From Oxyruncus cristatus (lineage: Eukaryota > Chordata > Aves > Passeriformes > Cotingidae), in contig VXAY01004762.1 in the NCBI GenBank assembly GCA_013399855.1, positions 186,001 to 250,000 on the forward strand: a DNA stretch of 64,000 nt, in the 5' to 3' direction. Shown in pieces: positions 49,401 to 61,400 of the stretch (the stretch's first letter is position 1; every line of letters starts with the position of its first letter). A program made the translations under genes and the position numbers. Under the pieces are notes generated by a model that saw nothing but the letters and a program-made list of their open reading frames with translations, was not told the origin of the DNA and searched no databases.

Positions 49401-52400
49401 GTCTGTCACTGCTGAACAAAAGGGCACCTGCAAAGGGCCAGACCCTCCACACCCTTTAGATCATCTTATTTTCCTCCTGCCCTGAGTGGCTCTCGCTGGA
49501 CTCCATCCATCATTCTCTTCCAGCCCAAGCCTTACCTGCCCAGACAAAAGGGGTATGAAGAGACATTGTTCAACATTCAGTCTCCTGATACTGCCACATG
49601 AACCTCCCGCAGGACCTCTGTCATGATCTTGATAGAAATTAATATCCCTACCGCAGTAAGTCCACAGCTTAAGGTCTCTTGAAGCAGAAGGCTCAACAAG
49701 GTACAGTCAAACCTGATAGCAGAAGACAACAAAGGAAGCTCATACAAGAATGATCCAACTAGTCTTATATATAATCAAGAAGGAAATAAATTGCTCTAAA
49801 ATTCAGATGCAGCTTGTGTCTTGTCCTGCACAGCTACTTGAGCACTCATACTGGTGATCTTTGGGGAAAATGTGTCGCTTGAAGCTCATAACTGAGACTG
49901 AGCTCACTCTGTTAAGCAACACTAGATCAGCATAGTCAGAGCCAGGGTGGAGGATAAATGGGGGAGACACACATACCCTTGAGAGGCTGTAACAGAACTT
50001 AAATTTCAGGGGTTTAGCCCAACAGTAGAATGATTCCTTCAGAAAGGCAACTAATAATGACAAACATCCCTCCACACCTGATGTACAATTTCAAGCAGCT
50101 TGAAAGAAAAAAAAATAAATATAATGATGGAATTCTTATGATACAGAATTGACAGGCAATTTGATTTTAATAAAATATTCAAGACATGAAACAGTCTAGG
50201 TTTGATCAGCCCTGACTGGTAAGACACAGAAGTGATAACGATGATGGTGTTGAATGCAAAAGCAGAATTCATTAATGCAGAAACAGCTCAAGTCAACAGG
50301 CACAAAAAAAGGGCACAAATGGTCGAACAATGAGATTCGATCACAAAAAATCCCCCAGTTCAGGAAAAGAATCCTTACAAATTCATCTGCAATAATGAGA
50401 AACTCATCACACTGAACACACCATCCACTTGCCCAAACTATGCTTTAGAAGTCATGGGTTACAAAAGAACATGAGCCTCAGAGTCTGCCTGGAGACAAGA
50501 GATTAAGGCTCAATTACACCTTTTCGCATGTGTTTTATGCGAGATGCCGTATTTCACCATTTTTTATTTCACTTCCAAGGTTATTTGTAATGAGTGCTTC
50601 AATTATACACTAGTCAACGACATCCAACAAGAGTGGAATAGCTTTGAAAAAGCAAGCTCAGAAGCAGTGACCAAAAATACTCCAAATTAAGTTCTGAAAG
50701 AAATTCTGAGTAGAAAGTAGTCCTGGTAAATGTGAACAGATAGTGCCAACCACTTTGCCTATCCATGCACAGTGTTGTAGTACAGACCATGACAACAACT
50801 CTAACTTTACACTGTTTTTATTGCTCAGTGCTTTGTACACACCTTTACCCCAACTCCTCACAAGCCTGGGGAATCTGTGCACACATTTTATTTCACCCAG
50901 CTCTGGGAACATAACTATCCTCTACAGGGAAACATGGCTAAAACAAAGCATAACAAGAATACCACGAAGTTTACGGCATGAACTGGAAAATACCTCATTC
51001 AGAAGAGTACAGATAATATTTCATAATCATCAGAAAGATGAACATGCAACATCTACTAGATCCCTTCCCAGCCTTTATTAGCTGGTTAGCTCATCGTGAC
51101 CCTACCTGGCTTACGAGATCTGAAAGGATCACAGAAGGGGTTGTACAATTAACAGCCAGAGATAAATACAAACACCACCATTCAACAGTTTCACGTGCTT
51201 AGCTTATTATACATTTTTATAGTAAGAGGCAGAAGCAATAAATAGGTCCATTAAAAATCTCATTAGCTCTGATCAGTGAGTACAGAAGATAACAGAAGAA
51301 CAAAGCTGAATTTAGTGTGCTGGTAAAGGAGAATCAGAAAATTTTCTTCAAGGCACAGGTAAAAATTGACCTAAACTTTAACTAATCTTCTACCTTACCA
51401 GCAGCAAAAGAAAGACAGATGAGTGTAAACACAGCAGCAGTAACACATTTGTTCACAGGAATTAGTCCTGGAATAACCACTGTTTTCTTAGGAAAGAAAG
51501 AAACCATCTCCCCTAAAGGCTGTTCAAATTCTGCACTTCCTTATGAAAAGCAGCTGCTGAAATAAAAGCTGCTTAATCTGTGCAAGATACTTTATGCAAT
51601 TGCAGGTAAGAATTCATGCTTTGTATTTTTCAAGGTGATGGATACTGATTTTTAGCTTAAATAACAGGTTTGAACAATTACACTTTCCATGTCCATACTG
51701 TTAATTATTTCCTTTCTAAGTACTCCTGGAAACATTAGGCAAGTTCATCAAATTTAAGAGCAATTAGAATTTAAAGGAGATCTTTAAATTCCTACGTATT
51801 TCATGAAAATAAGCAGAGATATAAATAATGAGCCTCATGAGAAAAGGCTGGCAGGACACAGCTCTCGTGTCTTGACTTGGGAAGAGGCCACGGCACGCAC
51901 GCACCAGCCAGCTGATCCATGCTAATCCCAGCTGTGGACGTGCCTGGTGGAAGTGTCAAGGTTTGGGAGGAAGAGACAACAGCACAAGGCTTGGGTTGGG
52001 AAGTTTAGAGAATCTTTCTTTTTTTTTCCTCCTTCTCTTGTGGACGCCACATAAAGCTGAGACTGGAAGAGCGCTCCCTGCACACCAAACCTTCGTCATA
52101 AACACGGGAAAGCCACAGTGTAAAAAAGGGAGCACTGGGTTCAAAGAAAAGCCTGGAAAATACATCTCCCTGTAAGCAAGATGCCAGCCCTTCAAATGGA
52201 TGGGATGGGAAGAGCAGAGAGGCAGCACGAACAGACCACTTTAGACAAGAGAAACCCCCTCCTTCTCCTCAGATGACAGAAAACAGCCCTGCACCAGAAA
52301 CAGCAGCTGATGGGGGGAATCGAGCGGGTTTAAGGGGAACACAAAGTGCTTTAATCTTGAAATTCTGGCTTTCAAAGGGCATTACGTGGATGCTGAAACT

Positions 52401-55400
52401 AAGAGAGTGATGTACTTACAGTGCAATCCAACTGGCAGTCTTGTAAACATGAACTGCTATCTGCATAGCTTAACGTATTACACTTTGTTAACCATAAATC
52501 AAATATAAAAATATATAATCATTTCAATTTAAGTGACTTCTTTTATGTTAATAAGTCTGAATGTTTCAAGTGACTTTCCTCCATATTTATTCTGAAATTC
52601 CTCAGTGCTTCTTTCATAATGAATCTAAATACTGCATGAGCTGAACTTCACATTTATAAATATTTTAAAAAAAGATGAAGCTTTCCAATATAACATCTTA
52701 CTTTCATTACTTGGTCTTTTTGATAAGTTGAAACCAAACAGATCATGGATTATAAAAGAAATCAAGTACAGCTTACTTATGTAGATCATATTATGAAAAT
52801 ATTCATAAGAGAAAACAGACTTGGAATTAATATTGGACTATAAAAAGAAACTGAACAGTATTTATAAGTTTTAAAAACAGTTTAATGGATCTTTGTTGCC
52901 AAAATAGCTCCAGTTAAGTTGCAGCCAGTCCAAACATCTAACAATGGCACAGCTTCCAAAGTTATATATGATAAACACAAATAATGAAAGATGAATAGAT
53001 AACTCACCACAAAACAGATGCAGGGAAAGAAAGAGATTTTATGATGTGATAGTAATATTGGCTGCATTACAGAAATGGAACACTGACAGTTGTTCTACAT
53101 TAGCTCCATCTCCCTCAAATTTCTCAGCTGCCATTACCTAGAACTGGGTCTTCACCATCACTGCTGGTGATCCAGGAGAAAGCTCTCCTAGCACTGCAAA
53201 TTATACAATTTGTGTTATGAGAATAAAAACTACTCATGGACAGCAGGGCAGAAAACGTGAATTTTAGTGTCAGGATAATGCTAGTAAAGTCCTGCAGTAC
53301 AAAAATAAGAACAATGGCAGGGAACAGCCTTAAAGGCACAATTACAAACATGTTACTCCTACATGATCCTACCCCTTTGCAATGGAATTTATCCACCAAA
53401 AACACAGTGAGGTTGATCAGGGTTTTAACTCTTACGCTGCTCCATCTCTTCCGACTGACACCCCCAACACCTGAAGGGAAATGACCACCTGTAGCCTTCC
53501 CACTCACAGTCCATTCTCATCTCACACAATCTTGAACAGAAAGAGACACCAAATCTGAGCATCTTGCAAATCCCTGCCAGATTTTCACAAGGGTCTCAAC
53601 TGAACAGCCTGCTCCCAGTTTCTCCCACCCCCCTCCAGGGGGTTGGGGCACCTGTTATCAGCTGCTCCAGGGCATGACAGGACAAGGGGTGATGGGTTTA
53701 AACTGCAGAAGAACAGATTTAGATTAGATATAGGAAAGAAGTTTCTAACAATGAGGGTGGTATAACACTGGAATAGGTTGCCCAGAGAAGCTGTGGATGC
53801 CCCATCCCTGGAAACATTCAAGGTCAGGTTGGATGGGGCTGTGAGCAACCTGGTCTAGTTGAAGATGTTCCTGCCCATGGCAGGAGGTTGGAACTAGATG
53901 GTCCTTAAGGTCCCCTCCAACCCAAACTATTCTATGATTCCATGATCATGCCTTTTAGGAACAGTAATTATCATTAAGCTAGCTACTGACCACACTGGAA
54001 GCAAAGCAGGAAGGCATTTTCAGCCTGGAGATCAACTTCCCACTTGGACCAGAGCTGCACATTCCACCTCCTCGGAAAGGGAACAAGCACACGAGCTCAG
54101 CCTTCCCCTCCCCAGACCAGAGAACGAGTCAGCTGAGAGGTGCTGACTGAAGGGCCATGACACAGCTCCCTGACCCTTCTGTAGGCAGATAGGAAATGCC
54201 TCCCCACAACTTTGGAAAATCAAAGCTGTAGCCTGAGGGGGGGAACAATGGCTTTCTTCTTTTGCCTTCTCTGCCCACAGCAAGGTGCATTCAGACACAG
54301 CCTGAAGGAACAGGAGCTGTAGAAAAATGATGGAATAAATAGGAAAAAACAACAAAGGGCAGGAGAGGAAAAACATCAAAGGAAATGGCAGCTAGCAGCT
54401 GGGAGGAGAGATTAAATCCCTTGTTAAAAATCCATGTTTTACAGGGCTTGCTAAAACGTACATGAAGGGGAATTTCTGGTATTATACCCACCTGTCTATC
54501 ACCTTTTTGGGCCCTCAGGGCAAATAGTGTTTTTGTCTTAAGGCTCTTAAATCAGTATACTATATTATTTGGGTATTGTTATTTACAAAGTGCTCTGTGT
54601 GCACCTCCTGCTTCAAAGACAATTGAAGTGACAGCTCAGGCCTTAAAGAAGATGCAACACTTAAGGAGAGACATTGGCAGCTCGTGATGGCAGCAAACAA
54701 ACAAACTGTATTAAAAACATGCATCAAAACAGGGAAAGAGGAGACACAATGTGCTTGCAAAGTATTAGTTACTATTTTTAAATCAAAGAACTGTGATCTA
54801 AGGTTTAAGAGCAGAGGACTTGGGATGAAAATAAGTAAATCTGGGTTTTCTTCCAACAGTCAACGTACTCTTTGATAAATTGGTCAACTCTTATCTGAGT
54901 TTTAAAGAAAATGATAGCATTTCCTCTTGTTAGGCTGTTTTAGTAGCATAACAAATTGCACAGAATCTCCAATACTTTCTGCACCAGACACAGAGCTTGT
55001 GTTTGAACCACAAGGTGTTTTTTTTTTTTTTGAGCTATGCTATCATGATGGAAACAAATAAGACAGTAGAGAATTACCCAGCAACCCAGGGAGAATGAGC
55101 CAACTCATAATTACTCTTCACTAGGAAAATGAAAAATCTTACTTCAGTCTGAATTTTTCCTGCTTCCTGTTCAATGAGATGGATTTGTAACTTTTTTATA
55201 CTACACCACAGCTAAACCCCAAAATCTCTGTCCCATCATACTTGAAGACAAGTCTAGATCAACCTTTAGTTTTCTTACCAATGAACTACTGAGTTTATCT
55301 GGTGTCTTTGCCTTAACATAGATCATTCAGGGAACATTTTTTCCCGTTAATTCTCTCCATTTCTCAGCATCTTTTTGAACAGACACGAGAATCAGCCTGT

Positions 55401-58400
55401 GTTTTAACACAGTCTTACAGAAGATGCATTCCAAGGTCATACCACTTCCTTCTTCTAAATGATGCCACTCTGCTTCTTCAGCTCAAGTGTGTTCACCCTC
55501 TTACCTGCTCAGAGATAAAGAGGTGCTCAGGTTCAAACTGTTCTTGAGCATGACCCAACCTATTTTTCTGAAGCTGCTGCCCTCAACTGTCTTAAATTCT
55601 CCAATCCATAACCACAATCCACAATCTTTTGTTGAGTGTGTCATTTTATACTTGATTGTATTAAAATGCAGGTTGTTCAATTAAGCACTTAAGGCCAGTC
55701 TGGGGCAGCCTGTGCAATTCATTTTCGACCTTGAAATAAATCACATTTAACGCCACAAAAAAATTTATCCAGAAAGACATATACTGTGTTTTCTTACGGA
55801 TTTTTAAAACTCAGAGACCATCTGAAGTAGCCACTCCAATTATTGGTAGAAGCTTGAAGAGCAGCTGGGACACCTCAAAGTTAATTCACCACCACGGGCC
55901 ACCAAGGCAGGGAACAAGAGGCAAACCTCGAGCAGCACAGTTACTCCAAGCAGCGAGAAAACGTGCTGCCTGCTGAACTGGCTGCCAGCAGTAGTAATGC
56001 CAGCTTGTAAAACCTGCTAAGAAGGAATTACAATAATTGGGGATTGTAGTCATGAGCTACAATAATTGGGGATTGTAGTCTTGAGCTACTGCTGCAGGTC
56101 AGCGCAGGACAGGGAGGGTACAGCCCTGAAAAACCCTGGCTTCCTCACCCTGTGCATCAAGAGGTGTGAGCACAAGCAGCACCAAGATTTTTTGGTTTAT
56201 CCCTTCTACCTGTATGGCTCTTATTAAGCCAAAACAGCAAAGGAAAGAATAGCCTTCAAGTTAAAAAAGAAAAATCTCCCAAATCCAATGAGTTCTATTC
56301 TTTTGCAGAGGGTGGGGGCAGAGAATTAAGTGGCTTCAGTGTATCCACAATGACAATATCATTAAAGAGATTTAGTGAAAAATATAATCCTCTAACTACA
56401 AAACAGATCAAAATAAGGCATTTTGTGATGGGGTTGCTACACACTCTGATAAATAACACAACTGTCTACATCAGAACACAGGCTAAAAGCATATGCTAAT
56501 GGCAAAGCTGCTTTCAAAGCAGCACCGTGAAAGCAATTTGGCTTTTCTCTGCACCACCTACTTCGAAAACTGGAGTTTTGTCAAACTTGAAATTACTGCA
56601 GCCTTCACTAAACTAAGATTGACACAGGCAGCAACGAAGGTAGAGTCAAAGTGCAACTCCAGCCAAAGCAGAGAAGAGCTGACCGTGGGACTGCAAGGCA
56701 CAGGAAACGCAATACTCTGAGGTGCATTTTTCCTCAGGACTCTGCTGTATGAAATGCATTAAACGTGCTGTACAAATCAGATTAATCCCACAGAGCCAAG
56801 AGGCAGGATTTTCATCCAGAATATATTACTGCTTATGCCTTTGTTCTTTTCAATCACAGCTGCTGAATCCAAGAGGTTAACAGCTGAAAATTAGCATATT
56901 CCTCTAACATTTGAGAATGCTTTAAAGCACTGATTCATTTTTATTATGTGTTAACACATTCCCTCTTCCCCCCATCACAAATCAAAAATTTAATAAACTA
57001 ACATTAGTAGCGCATCATTTGAAAATCTTTTAGGATGCTTTTGTTCCTGAACCCTCCTGTCTGACCTTAATATTTTCACAGTAGAGGTGCACAGCTTAGA
57101 AGAGTTACTCTGTTCACCCCTGATTTAGCAGCACAGTCCTGAGTCTCAGAAGTTACAGTTAATTCCTTCCTAAGAACATGAAAATGCCACAAAGAGGGAA
57201 TAGGATTTCATTAATATGGACAGGTTTAGACTAGATATTAGGAAGAAATTCTTCCCTGTGAGGGTGGGGAGGCCCTGGCACAGGTTGCCCAGAGAAGCTG
57301 TGGCTGCGCCTGGATCCCTGGAAGTGTCCAAGGCCAGGCTGGACGGGGCTTGGAGCAACCTGGGACAGTGGAAGGTGTCCCTGCCTGTGGCAGAGGGTGG
57401 GACTGGATGATCTTCAAGATCCCTTCCAACCCAAACCATTCTATGATTCTGTAAACACCAACCCCACAATCAGCAAAAAAGGAAAAAGAAAAAAAAAGCC
57501 TGGGTTTTGTCTTTTCAAGTATTTTGAGCTTTACAAAACCCTAAACCCCTAAAGAAAACAAAACCGTCAAGGAGAAACAGCTGCAAAAAAGGCACAATCA
57601 CAATAGTTTCTACTTACTTGGAAGCATTTTTTAAAGTTTTCCAGATCTTAGCAAATAATAACTGGATCAAATTTCCCAAGTTTGCAGGTAGATGCTCCAT
57701 TTCACAAGTTATTTTAACGTACCATTGGAATGCATGTTAAAATTCTATATAAATTCTTACAAAGCTTAAAGATGTTACAAGTTCCAAAATATTTTCCCAA
57801 ATCTAGCAAAAGCCTGAAGTAATTTTTTCAGGAAGGCTGCAACACATGCCCTACTCCCAAATGCTTTTTGCCTCACGAGCAAGCACAGCACAGGATATGG
57901 GTGAGCCCATGTGTGCAACAGGATACAAGGAAAATAAATAAGACTCTACGGAGCAGAGAACTTAATGCAAGTTAATAACAGACCTATAAAGCCATGCAAA
58001 TACTTATATGGACCGAAGACAGGCTTTTGAGGATTCAGTGTGGTGCAGTGTGTTTAAATGGACATGAGAGCAATCAAACTACCAACACTCCTCTGATTAG
58101 CAGAAGTATGCTCTAAAGAATGTTACTGGAATGTCTTCTACATTCAAACCTGGGTTTTTTTGCAAATATAAAGAGATGGTAACTTGTAAAATACATTTTT
58201 ACCAAACTTTAACCAATGCCACGGACTGAAACTACGATGCCACAGGTTGAGTTCCTTACTCCCTTTTGTGCACTTTATGATCTGATGTGACACAGCCAGT
58301 AAAAAATCCTAAACCTCACAACTTTTTTTTTTCTTCCCCTGAAAGACTTGGGCTTCTTAATGCCTTTGCAACATCAGGCCTTAACACTTCAGGCCAAAAC

Positions 58401-61400
58401 TACACTGTATTGATTAAACAATGATTCAGAAAACCTGGGGAAAAGAGGAGGGGGGGCTGAATGATCACAGTCGATCTCTTCACCTCCGTGACATGCTGTG
58501 AATGTAATTAATCCTACATTTATTTAGAGAAATCCACATCCTACAATAAAGCAGCAACTCCCTGCTGGCTTCAGACCAGGTAATTATGCTATAACAGGGA
58601 CTAGGTTTCGATTCTAATCAAGAGATGAAAAGGAAAGCAGGCCTATGGGGCCGACCTACCTTTCAGGGTATGTCTCACCTGCAAATCAGGGGGAAGCAAG
58701 GACAGCTGAGGAATATCATGGCTTAGCTTTAATTCAGTTAGTTCCAATAAAGGCAGGGGCTTCTACAGAGATTGTCTAAATGCCACCAGGAACCCTAGGT
58801 TTTTTTCCAAACTTTAAAATCAAAGAATCCATGCTCAAACTGGCACGTTACACCTACAGTCACCAAAATTAGCAATGTTACATTTGTCTCAGGTTGGGGA
58901 GCACATATTTGTGAAGGATAACAAAGCAAGTTGCAGCTACAGTTCCACAGAATACACCAAGGCAATTTAACAGCTTATTTGTCTTAACACACAGATCCCC
59001 TTCACTGCACGAGTTGAAGCTACTACAATGCACAAACAATCATTCTATAATACTTTTGTTTGCAACAGAACATAAACAAAAGGTCAGATGGTAAATTAAA
59101 AAGTAGAAAAACGGTGATAATGAAAAACGTGCCTTATTCTCCTGCATGTCTCATACCCACAAAACTTCAAGCAGCAGCAACTATAACACAGCCAGGCTGG
59201 ATGGGGCTCTGAACAACCTGGTGTAATGGAAGGGGGGTGGAACAAGATGATCTTTAAAGTCCTTTCCAACCCAAACCATTCTGTGATTCTGTACTAAGTG
59301 TACCAACCCCTGGAAAGCTGCCAGGAACACTCAGAACTTCACCTCCATTTCAGGAACACAGAATATGCTCATCTACTGACACTAAAAGTGGTAAATGTTT
59401 AAAACTAAGCATGCATGTAAATAGTAGGTAAAAGTATTTTACATTGACATGGGCTCAAGTTTTTCCTCTCAGGCAGGGCTGCAGAATAGCATGGACTTAC
59501 TGCCTGCCTGGACAAGGACTCATAGGAAGCTGCTCAGCCTTCCACCCATGTCGTGGCCAGCAGTATATGTACAACAGTGGCCAAAAACCAGAGTGAATAG
59601 AGCCTGGCACAGAGGGGAACACAAAACACTGGAGAAAGACATCAGGCCACACAAAGGAACCTCGGCACAGCAAGAGGCAGTGGGTAAACTACTCTGACTT
59701 CTGTAAAGGACAACTCCTGTGGGGTCACAGACACAGAACTCCTCTCCAGAGGGAGAAAAAGCTCTCCTGCAACAAGCCCATACGTGGATTCCCCTGGTCT
59801 TAGCAGCCCCTTTTGCAGCTGTCAACCAACTCCAAAACTCCTTCTCCTCTCCCTCATCTCCTTCTGCTCAAAGGAAGGTGTGGAAGACAGAAAACCTCAG
59901 ATTTATTTCATAGTACAAATTCAGTTACAACTTCACCTCAGAGGCTGCCACATTGAATGGCTTGTTAAAGCTCGGACCTAAAGAACAAAGGCATGCAAAG
60001 CAGACAAATTAAATTTAATTTTATTATGGAAATGAAAGCAATAACAGAAGTGACAGCAGGGTGGATGATAAGCTCACTTAGCAAGGGGATCAAATGAAGT
60101 GATGACATGTCATTATGACCTCGGGGGTTAAAGATGCAATTTTCCATCTGGCTGCATCTGGCTTTTCAACAGAAATGTTGACACCACCTGCTGAGATTTA
60201 CCACAAGCTGCCTCCATAGGTCTTTGCCGAGCCTTTGTTATCCAGGTTAACATTTGCTTTTCCCTCTTTTCTACTAAGTTTTGCTGAGCAACATACTCCC
60301 TTTCTCCAAAGCCTAGTAACAGTTAACAGGATTTACATGCCAGTACATGCAGTAGTTGGAATTATTAATAGTCACCTCACAAGCAGCTTAAAGAGAAATG
60401 CTAGAAACCTAGAAAGCAGGTAAAACTAGGTTTAAGAGGGCAAACAGGAAAGCAAAATTTTAGCTCCACTTGCTAATATCTTGTCTAAGACATTTGAGGA
60501 TCTATTTTTCTCCTAGTACCAGGCACCTGATTAAAACCATTTTTCTAAAAAAGAAAATTCTTAGCATTAGAGACTGAGTTTGTACTCCCCATACCCAACT
60601 GACTATTAGCCACCTGCATGTGTTTTATTCAGCAGCTTAATCATTTCCAATTCCAGATATACTGTGCTTAAAATAAATCAGCTCTTGCCAGCCCAGTGAC
60701 ACATTCACTTATTCATCTAATTTCCCCACAGCCAAGCCATGATCTCAAACCAAATTTGTAATCAGCCATTGACACACTGCTAGCTATAAGGTTTTCTTGT
60801 TTCCACGTGGAGTATTTAAAAGCTGGTACCTACCAGGGGAGTTCCTCTTCATCTGGAATAGGACTGGGTGCTTACTGCCACTGGGTACATCCATTACAGT
60901 TTTGTCCGTGCCAAGCTTTTTTGCTAAACCTGCATCTCCCAGACTGTTCTCTGCCAGCACAGGTGAGCTAAAAAGTTTGCTTCCAGCTGTTTTTAAAGTG
61001 ACCAGATTCTTCATTCTAAAGAACCTACAGTCTGTTGTAACTGTTCATAAAAAAAGAGGCCCCAACCCCCACCAGGACTTGGTTACATACCAGGGAAAGA
61101 GGGGAGGAAAAGGAAAACCCTCCATGGATTTTGAGAGTGCTCTCAGTTATGAAAAGACAGGAGGAAATGGAGACAAAGAATGTTAATGAAGCTTCCATAG
61201 AGCAAAGAACAGCCAAGATACAAAACAAAGTATCCAGACCCACTGGAGATGAAAATAACTACATTGAAAGACCACCACAAAAATACCTATGAATACCTTC
61301 CCCTCACAGAACTCTCTCACCACAAAAGCAATTATAGAATCATAGAATGGGTTTTGAGTTGGAAGGGACCTTAAAGCCCATCCAGTCGCACCCCCTGCCA

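Larger units (their letters stand above)
53194..57617 (-). other. Intron between X6 and X5
   Basis: About 4.4 kb, AT-rich. It contains two plus-oriented CR1 fragments (53,669-53,946 and 57,219-57,451), a 29-bp tandem duplication at 56,029-56,086 and a T13 run near 55,018. I see no convincing exon. Confidence 0.5.

Noticed and set aside
58258..58300. Possible minus-strand exon with donor GGA|GTAAGG
   Set aside because: The available acceptors are poor or give a 22-nt exon, and X3 plus X4 already satisfy the phases between X2 and X5.
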